NCBI RefSeq assembly: GCF_013388255.1
Contig: NZ_CP058215.1
Coordinates: forward strand, 248,001-312,000
Source: Methanolobus zinderi
GTDB lineage: Archaea > Halobacteriota > Methanosarcinia > Methanosarcinales > Methanosarcinaceae
Length of the DNA: 64,000 nucleotides
Reading direction: 5' to 3'
How positions within the stretch are numbered: the stretch's first letter is position 1; every line of letters starts with the position of its first letter. The translations under genes were made by a program, and so were the position numbers. Positions 16,899-25,151 of this stretch are shown here, piece by piece. The notes beneath the pieces are model-generated. The model was given only the letters and a program-made list of their open reading frames with translations, searched no databases and was not told the DNA's origin.

Positions 16899-17513
16899 CT
16901 AGTCGTAGTAACCTTCTTCCTCTCTGCAGTCCTCACACATGGGTACTCCGTCAACTTCTGTCAGGTTGTCGGTAAGAGCACCACAACGCTGGCAGATCCC
17001 ACGTTCAACATCTGTTTCCTGCAGGAAATCCCTTTCGCGATTCATTTCGATAAGGTTCACAAGAATGGTATTCAGTCCGGGAGATATGGATAATATATCT
17101 CTATCCGTGATCATACCCAGTATTACATTCCCTTCCATTACAGCGAGCCTGCGTATATCGGACTTGATCATAAGTTCGGCTGCTTCTATGATACCGGTAG
17201 AAGGTTTTATGGATATGATAGGAGACGACATTATGTCCCTGGCAAGCATCTCCGCGGGAAGTATGTTCCTGACCACTGTTTTGGAAACAATATCATTTTC
17301 CGTGATAATGCCCACACTGTCACCGTCTTCAAGAACGATTATATTGTTGGCATTATGGTCGGCCATCTCCCTTGCAACTTCAAGAACACTTGCATCGGCG
17401 TTCATGACAAAGATCTCCTTTGTCATCGCCTCTTTAACCGTCATCTCGTTTTGTATCTCTCTTATCGAAACGTCGGTTTCCAGATCCCTCTGAGTATTCA
17501 AGACCATCCACAT
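16899..17513 (-). CDS. CBS-domain protein with C-terminal zinc ribbon (CBS cluster gene 0)
   Basis: Up to 204 residues. Two CBS motifs (about 25-85 and 90-150; turn motifs GIITENDIVSK and GMITDRDIL) form one Bateman module. A C-terminal zinc knuckle with CQRCGAL and CEDCREEE, two CxxC pairs about 18 residues apart, follows. Such ribbons often mediate protein or nucleic-acid contact. The ATG at 17507 has GAGG six bases upstream and is more likely than the ATG at 17513, which directly abuts it. It is separated from the other three CBS genes by 329 bp and so may have its own promoter. Confidence 0.85.
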   Translation of the reverse strand: MWMVLNTQRDLETDVSIREIQNEMTVKEAMTKEIFVMNADASVLEVAREMADHNANNIIVLEDGDSVGIITENDIVSKTVVRNILPAEMLARDIMSSPIISIKPSTGIIEAAELMIKSDIRRLAVMEGNVILGMITDRDILSISPGLNTILVNLIEMNRERDFLQETDVERGICQRCGALTDNLTEVDGVPMCEDCREEEGYYD

Positions 17514-17771
17514 CCTCTAAGATCGAAAGTAAGGAGCAGGTCACTAATAGTCCACAATTAAAATGTTGCCTTAATGGTATTTATAGATGTTTGTATACAA
17601 TACGTGTCTTCAGCTTGCTTTAGCTCAGCGCAAGGAAATTTGAGTACACGTCATATAAGAAAAAGTCTGATAGTTGTAAGACAGGAGATATTGAATTAAG
17701 GTCTACACTATAATATAAGAAAAATAAAGTTTGAACATCCTTTCAGACGGATGTTCCTGAAATATCTGTTT
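17514..17771. promoter_or_regulatory. AT-rich gap upstream of CBS/zinc-ribbon gene
   Basis: 258 bp without a gene, between the CBS/zinc-ribbon gene and the 3' end of the RPA gene, both on the minus strand. The part near 17575-17600 is AT-rich and could hold the promoter for the CBS gene. A short CAGACGGATGTTCCTG stretch near 17745 does not form a convincing terminator. Nothing else recognised. Confidence 0.3.
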
Positions 17772-18896
17772 TCACAGTACGACGATCCTTGTCCTGTTTC
17801 CGGCACTGAGTTCTATCTCGTCGTTGAACCCTGATTTTGAGAATGCGTCGATGATCTCAATCTCTGTGTCGATATCAAGCTCATCCACAAGTAATGCATG
17901 ATCACCCCATAGTGCAACCCTTATCCTGCCGGTGTCATCTGATACATAGATGTTGGACACCATGTTCACAGTACCGTCGTCACGGGAAAATTCCCTGAGT
18001 TCGCCAAGACCTGAAACAGATCCCTTGACAGAGTATGGCTCACCTGGGATTATGTCGGATATGGGTGTGAAGTTCTCGGAGTAGTTCACATCCTCGTCAA
18101 TCGCTTTCAGGACAGTACGGCTTCCTACCTGGACTTCCACCTGCTGGGTGAAGTTATTCTCCCTGGCATATGCATTGATTATCTCCACGGACTCGCCTGT
18201 GTTCATTCCGGTTGCCAGTTCGGTCTTCTCATCCCAGAGGGTAACCCTTATTTTACCGGTATCGTCACCGATGGTGATGTTTGATACCCTTCCTGTGGAC
18301 CCGTCCTTGCGGTTGAACGTCCTGACCTCGGAGATATCAAGTACCTTTCCCTTGAGGTTCAGATCCCCCATGCCATTCTTGACATCCTCGATCTTCGTGC
18401 AGTCGACACAGGCCTCTATCTTCTCTTCACTCTCGCAGAGTATTCCGTTGTTCCCTATGTTGACCTCGATTCCCGAGTATCCTTCCTTTACATAACCGCT
18501 TATCTGGAAGTTCTGCCCGATCTCAATATCACCTGTCTTGACGAGGTCCGCCTTGTCATCCCAGAGTGTCAGGCGTATGGATCCCGTATCATCTGCAACA
18601 ATAAGGTTTGCAACCCTTCCGATGGTGCCGTCATTGCGGTTGAATTCCTTTGCAGGAAAGACTGACATGACCTTTGCGATGAGCCTTACATTTCCGCTTT
18701 CAGGTGTGATGTCGGCTATTTTCTGTACGGAGGTTTCCGTTTCATTGACTCCCAGATCGTGTGCTACCAGCATTGCTGCGGTCCGCATATCACACAATCC
18801 GCTCATCTGGTCAACCTTCTCGTCGACCTTTTTGCGGAACTCCTCCTGACTTATGATGTCTCCAAGTTTATCGTATATCTCAGTAACTTCGTCCAT
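17772..18896 (-). CDS. rpa: Replication protein A-like single-stranded DNA-binding protein, three OB folds
   Basis: 374 residues with three clear OB-fold repeats after an N-terminal helical part of about 60 residues. Each repeat has the same core: a strand ending in V, a loop F.R.DG(S/T), a strand, DDTG.IR(L/V).LWD (for example near residues 75-125, 175-225 and 285-335). These are the RPA-type OB folds that coat single-stranded DNA during replication and repair. Methanosarcina species carry several RPA subunits of different architecture; this one has neither the zinc finger of the RPA2/3 type nor the fourth fold of the long type. AGGT precedes the ATG. It stands alone. Confidence 0.9.
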   Translation of the reverse strand: MDEVTEIYDKLGDIISQEEFRKKVDEKVDQMSGLCDMRTAAMLVAHDLGVNETETSVQKIADITPESGNVRLIAKVMSVFPAKEFNRNDGTIGRVANLIVADDTGSIRLTLWDDKADLVKTGDIEIGQNFQISGYVKEGYSGIEVNIGNNGILCESEEKIEACVDCTKIEDVKNGMGDLNLKGKVLDISEVRTFNRKDGSTGRVSNITIGDDTGKIRVTLWDEKTELATGMNTGESVEIINAYARENNFTQQVEVQVGSRTVLKAIDEDVNYSENFTPISDIIPGEPYSVKGSVSGLGELREFSRDDGTVNMVSNIYVSDDTGRIRVALWGDHALLVDELDIDTEIEIIDAFSKSGFNDEIELSAGNRTRIVVL

Positions 18897-19039
18897 ATTA
18901 ATACCTGAGAGACTAAGATGTACGATCCATTTTAAAACCTTTGTTCTTTACAGAGGGTAATAGTTTATCAAACTTTTATTACGAGACCGACTCTTTTTGA
19001 CAACTTATATTAATTATAAGATATATCTGGAAAGATATC

Positions 19040-19669
19040 ATGATCCGTAAATGTGAACAGCATGGGTATTTCAGGGGCGAGCAATGCCCGGACTGTGCTA
19101 ATGAAGGACGTTATGTGCTGGATGATGAAAGGGAAGAAAGACTTGGCAGGTTCGTTTCCGGTGCATTGAGACACTTCCCTGAGGACGTTGGTCTTGAAAT
19201 TGATCCCCAGGGCTGGGTGGATATGGATATCCTCTGCAAGATCATGAAAAAGCGTTACAAGTGGGGTACCACCGAACGCCTGATCTCCCTTGTGGAATCT
19301 GACAGGAAAGGACGCTATGAGATTGACGGATCTTTTATCAGGGCCCGATACGGTCATTCCGTTGAAGTTGATCTTGTACCCGACTATCCTGAGAATGAAC
19401 TTCCCTATCTTTACTACGGGGTCAGCCAGGAAGAGGCAGATATGCTGCTTGAGAACGGGATAATCCCTGTCAGGCAGTGTTACGTACATCTCAGTACGTC
19501 ATTTGACAAGGCAATGAGGGCAGCTTCCATACATACCGAGAATCCGGTGATCTTTGAGATAGATGCAGAAGCAGCCCAGGAAGATGGCATCGATATAGTT
19601 GTTGTCAATGACGATATCGTTCTGGCAAAGAACATACCTGCTGATTATATCAGCATTAGGGAATCCTGA
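19040..19669 (+). CDS. kptA: tRNA/RNA 2'-phosphotransferase (Tpt1/KptA)
   Basis: 209 residues. A short N-terminal zinc-like segment with CEQHG and CPDC precedes the Tpt1 domain. The domain has an entry helix with SGALRHFPEDVGLEID, an active-site region with RARYGHSVEVD (Arg and His of the N-terminal lobe), and YYGVSQEEADMLLENGI and HLSTSFDKA in the ADP-ribosyl-transferring lobe. The enzyme removes a 2'-phosphate from RNA by transfer to NAD+. In archaea the physiological role is unclear since splicing does not leave that phosphate. It is convergent with rtcA, seven bases apart. A TATA-like TATTAATTATAAG lies close to the start, suggesting a short leader. Confidence 0.9.
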   Translation: MIRKCEQHGYFRGEQCPDCANEGRYVLDDEREERLGRFVSGALRHFPEDVGLEIDPQGWVDMDILCKIMKKRYKWGTTERLISLVESDRKGRYEIDGSFIRARYGHSVEVDLVPDYPENELPYLYYGVSQEEADMLLENGIIPVRQCYVHLSTSFDKAMRAASIHTENPVIFEIDAEAAQEDGIDIVVVNDDIVLAKNIPADYISIRES

Positions 19670-19675
19670 ATAAAC

Positions 19676-20671
19676 TTATCTGACACGGACACCTATCAGT
19701 CCGTCTGTTTCTTTTACTTCGAATTTTACATCAAGGAACTGTTCTGTCACCCATATATTGGTTTTCAGATGTCCGCTGAGCTCCGTAGTCGTAAACGAGC
19801 CGCCACCCGCAAGTCCCATAAATGGTATGAGCTGATCGGCAAGATGAATGTCAACAGCAGCACCCGATTGCAGGCTTGCAGCCATCTGCTTTGCAGCCCG
19901 GCTTCCTACTTTTTCAGCAGGTAACCCCCTTTTTCCGGTTGACACGGAACCAATAAAACCTGACCAGAGGTTCACTCCGCTTCCTGTGGAAAGGTAGTTG
20001 TTGTCCTCCACAAGGATATCACATTCAAATCCATGCTCTCTCAGAAGGCTTTTCGCGGATTCGGCCTGCCTTCGGGCTACATGTTCCGGCAGATTCGATG
20101 CATGGGATATGCCGGAAATGTTCTCTTCTTCCCGGAAATAATGATATTCCTTAAGACCTGCAGGCTCTATCACTACTTCAACAAGTCCTCCGCCCTTTGG
20201 ATAATATCCTCTGGCAATGGTCCTGATGCTGGCCCTGTATCCCATTTCTGACAGTGCATTCAGGGTTACATGCTTCAGGTAGTCAACGGACGGTGACCAG
20301 TCAACATCTGTCCCTCCCCGTATCCTGAGGCTGATATTTCCGTCAGAGGCACAGGCTGCCGGCATAATACATTGTAAAAGCAGAGGGATGCTTCCGGCAG
20401 TGCCGATGTCTATTGTCGTATCAATCCCCTTTATTTCCACTGGAGAGAAGCAGATCTCAGTGGAACCCGGATGAAGTCCCCTGACTCCTGCTCCGGATAT
20501 AAGGGCAGCAAGCTCGATGGATTTCATATGCTGGGGCTTTAGTCCGGGGTTCGGGCGGTTCTTACGGATGTTTTTAATAGTTATGTCTTTCCCGATCACC
20601 GCTGCAAGGGATACTGCGGTTCTGAGTATCTGGCCGCCTCCCTCTCCGAAGGATCCGTCTATCTCTATCAC
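19676..20671 (-). CDS. rtcA: RNA 3'-terminal phosphate cyclase
   Basis: 331 residues, a full-length RtcA. It begins IEIDGSFGEGGGQILRTAV, the diagnostic N-terminal motif, and has KGGG near residue 165 and the HLADQLIPFMGLAGGG region carrying the adenylated His. The enzyme converts RNA 3'-phosphates to 2',3'-cyclic phosphates with ATP, preparing ends for RtcB-type ligation. The start is GTG at 20671, overlapping the stop of the upstream flavoprotein gene by 4 nt (GTGA). Coupling to a redox enzyme has no obvious functional logic. Together with KptA next door and the RNA ligase nearby it forms a loose RNA-end-processing neighbourhood. Confidence 0.95.
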   Translation of the reverse strand: MIEIDGSFGEGGGQILRTAVSLAAVIGKDITIKNIRKNRPNPGLKPQHMKSIELAALISGAGVRGLHPGSTEICFSPVEIKGIDTTIDIGTAGSIPLLLQCIMPAACASDGNISLRIRGGTDVDWSPSVDYLKHVTLNALSEMGYRASIRTIARGYYPKGGGLVEVVIEPAGLKEYHYFREEENISGISHASNLPEHVARRQAESAKSLLREHGFECDILVEDNNYLSTGSGVNLWSGFIGSVSTGKRGLPAEKVGSRAAKQMAASLQSGAAVDIHLADQLIPFMGLAGGGSFTTTELSGHLKTNIWVTEQFLDVKFEVKETDGLIGVRVR

Positions 20672-22041
20672 TTCTTACTCCCGGGTATCTTCTTAAGAGC
20701 TCCCCGGACTGCAAATATCATTGGGTCCTCCAGGGTGGAAAGTGGTGGGGTGTAACATGTTTCGAGTTCAAGGAGCTCATCAACTGTGGTTTTCTTTTTT
20801 ATGGCAAGGGAGAGCCCGTCGATTCTCTCTTTTACTCCCTCTCCACCGATCACCTGCGCACCTACCAGTACCCTGTTACTGAACAGTAATTTGACAAAGA
20901 TCCTTGTTGAACCGGGATAATAGCCTGCCCTGGTGCTGCCTGTGGCAAGCCCGCTCGCAATATCAATGCCATGTTCCCTTGCTATCCTGGTGTTGATACC
21001 CACTGTTCCAACCTGCAGCTCTGCGACAGCAGCTACCCAGGGGTTGACAATGGATCCGAAACCTGAGGGTTTTGATACAAGATTGTCGCGTATGGTGCCG
21101 GCCATCCTTCTTGCTGTGCTTGCAAGCTGGCTGAGCATTGGAGAACCGGTAACGAAATCATACAACTGGACACATTCTCCACCTGCATAGACATCAGGGT
21201 CAAAACCTTGCTTTGTTTTCACCTGAAGATGATCGTTCACGATTATTCCTCCGGTACTGCCGATCTCTATCCCGGCATCAGATGCAAGTTCTGTCTCAGG
21301 CCAGACGCCTGTGGATATTACTACCATATCGGCAGGGAAATCCTCTCCTCCGATGGTGACAGACTCTATTTTATTTTGGCCGTTGATCGATTGTGGTGTC
21401 TCTCCGGTCAGGACACTTACCCCCAGGGACTCTATGTGCTCCTGAACGATCTCCGCCATATCCGGATCTATATTATGTGATAGAAGGGAAGTTCCGCGGT
21501 TGACCAGAAACGTTCTGAGGCCTCTCTTTGCAGCAGCAATGGCAATTTCGACACCTATCCCCCCGCCTCCTATAACAACGATGCTCTCTGCCTTTTCCAT
21601 GGCCCGGTCAATTTCCATTCCATCGCTGAGTGTCCTGAGAGTGAAAACGTTATCCAGTTCTGCTCCGGATCTCAGGTTCCCGGGCACTTCTGGCCTGCTG
21701 CCTGTGGCAATGAGCAGTTTGTCAAAGGTATATGTTTTCTTGCCTGTGGAAACAGTGCGGGCTTCCAGGTCAATGGAATCCACTGTGGTATTGAGTCGCA
21801 GGTCTATATCCATATCCTCAAAGAATTCCTTTTTCCTCAGTACAAGTGAGTTGAAATCCTCTATTTCCCTGGCAAGTACAAAGGGCATGCCACACTGGCT
21901 GTAGGCTGTATGGGAATCGGATGAGAATACGGTGATATCATAGTTTCCATGGCGTCTTACACTTGTCGCCACAGCCATGCCGGCAGCTCCTCCTCCCACT
22001 ATGATCAGTTTTTTTCTGTCTGCAGTTTCTTTTTCGTACAT
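20668..22041 (-). CDS. FAD-dependent NADH oxidase / CoA-disulfide reductase family protein
   Basis: 457 residues, the normal length for the Nox/CoADR family. An N-terminal FAD Rossmann motif VGGGAAGMAVATSVRR, an active-site Cys in AYSQCGMPF (near residue 48), an NAD-binding VIGGGGIGVEIA motif near 155, a second FAD motif ending DVYAGGE, and a C-terminal dimerisation domain are visible. Relatives reduce O2, peroxide, CoA disulfide, polysulfide or elemental sulfur, so the substrate is open. In a strict anaerobe a role in oxidative defence or disulfide/polysulfide reduction is plausible. First gene of a two-gene unit with rtcA. Confidence 0.88.
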   Translation of the reverse strand: MYEKETADRKKLIIVGGGAAGMAVATSVRRHGNYDITVFSSDSHTAYSQCGMPFVLAREIEDFNSLVLRKKEFFEDMDIDLRLNTTVDSIDLEARTVSTGKKTYTFDKLLIATGSRPEVPGNLRSGAELDNVFTLRTLSDGMEIDRAMEKAESIVVIGGGGIGVEIAIAAAKRGLRTFLVNRGTSLLSHNIDPDMAEIVQEHIESLGVSVLTGETPQSINGQNKIESVTIGGEDFPADMVVISTGVWPETELASDAGIEIGSTGGIIVNDHLQVKTKQGFDPDVYAGGECVQLYDFVTGSPMLSQLASTARRMAGTIRDNLVSKPSGFGSIVNPWVAAVAELQVGTVGINTRIAREHGIDIASGLATGSTRAGYYPGSTRIFVKLLFSNRVLVGAQVIGGEGVKERIDGLSLAIKKKTTVDELLELETCYTPPLSTLEDPMIFAVRGALKKIPGSKK

Positions 22042-22711
22042 GTCTGAACTTTATCTGTAACTACTTCACTTATATTGATTGTTCTTTGCTCTCCGATGTA
22101 TTCAGAGCGCGTACAGGTCAAGATAACTTGTGTTCTATGTTTTAAATGTGCGTTTGCTACGCACCCATAAGTTTATAAGACTTTGCATTATAGTATCTTA
22201 TGTAACAACATTTGTTTAGTTACATTCAATGCTTGATACGACATCAAGATCACAGAAATGCCCCGTGCTATGGGTGTTTCCAAATAATGCAAATATAGTT
22301 TAATCATAATCATTATTCATTACGTGTAAAACCATATCATAAACTCAGGGAGAGCAGGAAAATACAAAGTGCAAGGTAAGGTTATATCTATCGGGATTTG
22401 ATGAGGGATTTGGAAAACTGCTAAGTATGTCTGTACAGGATGTTTGAGTGGTTAACTTAGATACCACGGCACATGTTAAACTAATGGTTTAAAAGGGCAT
22501 ATAGTAGAAGTAGTTTAGCAATGGTGTCTTATATTTCAATTTAATAAGTCCTGACTTATATTTTAAAAGATGGGAAATCCCTTTCCTGGTGTTAATACAT
22601 TCTTCGTGCTGCCTGTCTCACATGTCTACATGTAGTGTTAACGGATTTTACTATTTTTGCATTGAACGAAGACCTGAGATGTCTTCACATAAGAATTCAA
22701 GGAGAATCTAA
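22042..22711. promoter_or_regulatory. 670-bp divergent promoter gap
   Basis: Gene-free region between the divergent flavoprotein and dnaG genes. Seen are a 6-bp hairpin GTGCGT TTGCT ACGCAC (22148-22164), an inverted repeat ATGTAAC / GTTACAT (22200-22206 and 22219-22225) and a 10-bp palindrome CTACATGTAG (22626-22635). These may be operators or simply leader structures. The only ORFs noticed are very short (about 24 codons, without support). A non-coding RNA in this span cannot be excluded. Confidence 0.4.
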
Positions 22712-24052
22712 ATGCAAAATGCAGATACTACAAAATATATCATTCATTCCAAGATCAATGCTGACGGGATAATTGAGCGTCCTGATATAGTAGGAGCTAT
22801 TTTCGGCCAGACCGAAGGATTGCTGGGGTCAGATCTTGACCTGCGTGACCTCCAGAAGACCGGCAGGATCGGGAGGATCGAGGTTGTTGTAAATGCCAAG
22901 GGTGGCAAGACAAGAGGTACTATCCTTATCCCTTCAAGCCTGGACAGGGTCGAAACCTCAATTCTGGCAGCTTCTCTGGAAACAATTGACAGAGTCGGTC
23001 CATGCAGCGCGAAGATCGAGATCACCCAGATGGAAGATGTAAGGGCGACCAAAAGGCACCAGATAATAGAAAGGGCGAAATTCATTCTCACCGGGATGTT
23101 CGATGAGAACCTGCCCGAATCACAGGAGATAGCAGACCAGGTCCGCCAGTCCGTAAGGGTCGAGGAGATGCAGTTCTTCGGAAAGAACAAGGTTCCATGC
23201 GGACCTGCGGTGTTTGATTCAGATGCTATCATCGTTGTCGAGGGTCGTGCCGATGTCCTGAACCTTCTCCGCTACGGTATAAAGAACACTGTATGTGTCG
23301 GAGGCACCAATGTTCCTCCCGAGGTTGCGGACCTTACCAAGAAGAAGGATACTGTGACCGTGTTTACAGATGGTGACCGTGGAGGCGAACTCATTGTCAA
23401 GGAAATGGTTCAGGTAGCAAATGTGGACTACATTGCCCGTGCCCCTGACGGCAAGAGTGTCGAAGACCTTGTGCAGAAAGAGATCATCAGATCCCTCAGG
23501 CAGAAAGTTCCTGTTGAACAGGTAATTGATAAGTACAGCATCAAGGATTCTGAAGATAATTCCGGAAAAACATCACGTATCTCCAAGAGAAAGGACAGAA
23601 GATCCGATATCAAGAGGGTAGGCCCTCCGAAGGTCAAGAAGGTTGGTGTTAAGGAGATACCTCCTTCAGCCGAGGGCAAAGGCCCCAAGAGAAACTCACG
23701 TGAAAGGTCAAAACCAAAGTCTGTAGAAGCAAAGAAAGCAGATATAAGCGTAAAAGTCTCTCCTGCAGGAAAGAAGTTCAAGACACATGCCAATGACCTG
23801 CTTGGAACTTTCAGTGCCCGCTTCCTGGATTCAAAGGATAAGGTTGTCAATGAGACTGCTGTAAGGGATCTTGTAAGCACCCTCAAGGATTATGACAGCG
23901 AAGTGAAGAGTGTGGTCTTTGACGGAGTTGTCACGCAAAGGATACTTGACATTGCAGCAGACAAAGGAATTGAGAACCTGATTGGTGCAAAGGTGGGAAG
24001 TGTTACAAAAAGGCCTGCATCCGTGAAGGTCTTTACCGCTGATGCACTGTGA
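22712..24052 (+). CDS. dnaG: Archaeal DnaG-like primase
   Basis: 446 residues. The N-terminal ~165 residues carry the archaeal DnaG domain ([20 protein letters not shown] and [18 protein letters not shown]). A TOPRIM domain follows, with the catalytic Glu in [14 protein letters not shown] and the Asp-x-Asp in [12 protein letters not shown]. Residues about 280-370 are highly basic and probably disordered, and a C-terminal domain closes the protein. Archaeal DnaG makes oligonucleotide primers in vitro and also associates with the exosome, where it helps bind poly(A) RNA. AAGGAGA lies just before the ATG. A strong terminator hairpin follows the stop. Confidence 0.95.
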   Translation: MQNADTTKYIIHSKINADGIIERPDIVGAIFGQTEGLLGSDLDLRDLQKTGRIGRIEVVVNAKGGKTRGTILIPSSLDRVETSILAASLETIDRVGPCSAKIEITQMEDVRATKRHQIIERAKFILTGMFDENLPESQEIADQVRQSVRVEEMQFFGKNKVPCGPAVFDSDAIIVVEGRADVLNLLRYGIKNTVCVGGTNVPPEVADLTKKKDTVTVFTDGDRGGELIVKEMVQVANVDYIARAPDGKSVEDLVQKEIIRSLRQKVPVEQVIDKYSIKDSEDNSGKTSRISKRKDRRSDIKRVGPPKVKKVGVKEIPPSAEGKGPKRNSRERSKPKSVEAKKADISVKVSPAGKKFKTHANDLLGTFSARFLDSKDKVVNETAVRDLVSTLKDYDSEVKSVVFDGVVTQRILDIAADKGIENLIGAKVGSVTKRPASVKVFTADAL

Positions 24053-24063
24053 TTTTTCTGTAA

Positions 24064-24110
24064 GGTGCCTGCGCGCAGGCACCACAAGATTTATTTTATA
24101 TGACTGTTAT
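24064..24110 (+). terminator. Terminator after dnaG (perfect 20-bp hairpin)
   Basis: The self-complementary GGTGCCTGCGCGCAGGCACC (24064-24083) is followed by an AT-rich stretch with T runs. It starts 12 bp after the dnaG stop codon and can fold in either orientation. Confidence 0.75.
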
Positions 24111-24317
24111 TTTTTATAATGTGCGCAAACTTTTCTCTATTTCTAAATGATTAATCATTGAGATATATTCGAAACTCTTATATATCAAAACTTAAGCCCC
24201 ATTTCCGGGGGAAATACCTTTATTTCGATATAAGAAAATTAAAACTCGGTACAAAATTTGGACTGTGCCCAAAAACATAGTTCAGGTTTATCATAGCTTA
24301 TTATAAGGTTGGTTGGT
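24111..24317 (+). promoter_or_regulatory. Upstream region of the UPF0058 gene
   Basis: Contains the perfect 14-bp palindrome AATGATTAATCATT (24146-24159), a TATA-like CTTATATATC about 20 bp further on and a CCCC-ATTTCC-GGGG hairpin. The TATA element lies about 130 bp before the start codon, implying a long leader. Palindrome plus TATA suggests a regulated promoter. No ORF. Confidence 0.45.
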
Positions 24318-24605
24318 ATGCATAAAGATGAACTTATACAGTTGCATGCTCTGATGGCTCAGATTAAAAAGCATTTCGAGCATATGGGAATAGAAGATGA
24401 GTTTAGCGAGTACAATTCGCTGTCCATAAGTCCGCTGCATGTTCACCGGAGTAAGGCCGAACACAAACATGCTATATTCGTGCTTGGAAATGATCTGGCA
24501 TCCGCTATTTCAAGAAATAACAACGTATCGGACTTTGGTGGTACTTCTTCCAGAATGCAGGAACTTGCTCATAAAGCAAGTGCCCGGCTTGTTAAAAGCT
24601 CTTAA
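24318..24605 (+). CDS. UPF0058 family small protein
   Basis: 95 residues from the ATG at 24318; an in-frame TTG three codons earlier is less likely because the family starts MHKDEL. It opens MHKDELIQLHALMAQIKKHF, the recognisable UPF0058 signature, and has HVHRSKAEHKHA with several His residues that may bind metal or ligand. The family is found across Euryarchaeota and has no established function. Its stop codon overlaps the stop of the convergent GNAT gene. Confidence 0.8.
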   Translation: MHKDELIQLHALMAQIKKHFEHMGIEDEFSEYNSLSISPLHVHRSKAEHKHAIFVLGNDLASAISRNNNVSDFGGTSSRMQELAHKASARLVKSS

Positions 24606-25123
24606 ATCTTATTCCTGATCTTTAAGGCAGGCCATTCTCTCTGATGTGCTGGCTTGCCCAGGACCCTTCTTACTCCTGTTCTTATATGTGGAGACAGGAC
24701 CTTTTTCATTATTATGCCGTCTTCGCCATCGGAATAGTAGCCATGCTCGATCCAGCAGGGGATAAAGTCCATTTTCCGGTATAAGCTCTGTGCCCTGACA
24801 TTACTGAGCCGAACTTCCAGATTTGCGTATCTGAGTGCTTTTCGCCTGAAAACCCTCATTATAGCTTCCAGAAGCCGGGTGCCGATTCCATAGCCCCGGT
24901 AATCCTGTTTTACTGCAAGTGAAAAGATCCTTCCTTCGGTTTCAGACATCTGGTAGCCGGCCACAAATCCCACCACATAACCATTGTAGTCAGCGACAAG
25001 GAAATATTCATTGTTCATCTCATAAAAGTTCATGTAGATGAAGGGGTTGTGCTCTTCAAAGGCCTCAGATTCGATTTCCATTACCTTCTCAAAATCCTGC
25101 GGCCGGAAGTATCGAACTCTCAT
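24602..25123 (-). CDS. GNAT family N-acetyltransferase (RimI-like)
   Basis: 173 residues. The acetyl-CoA-binding motif A is FSLAVKQDYRGYGIGTRLLEAIM (Q/R-x-x-G-x-G/A form in DYRGYGIG), followed by motif B with NVRAQSLYRKMDF. This layout is close to RimI/Ard1-type protein N-terminal acetyltransferases, widespread in archaea, but small-molecule substrates are possible. A C-terminal tail of about 30 residues is basic. Transcribed from the same strand as arcS, 28 bp downstream of it. Confidence 0.85.
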   Translation of the reverse strand: MRVRYFRPQDFEKVMEIESEAFEEHNPFIYMNFYEMNNEYFLVADYNGYVVGFVAGYQMSETEGRIFSLAVKQDYRGYGIGTRLLEAIMRVFRRKALRYANLEVRLSNVRAQSLYRKMDFIPCWIEHGYYSDGEDGIIMKKVLSPHIRTGVRRVLGKPAHQREWPALKIRNKI

Positions 25124-25151
25124 GTCTTCGGTATCACCTATTACTACTCTG

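Noticed and set aside
17612-17640. tRNA-like string CTTTAGCTCAGCGCAAGG
   Set aside because: Resembles a tRNA D arm, but no anticodon stem, T arm or acceptor stem can be folded around it.
22388-22420. Possible C/D box guide RNA (TTGATGA near 22400)
   Set aside because: The C-like box is imperfect and no matching D and internal C'/D' boxes at proper spacing were found.
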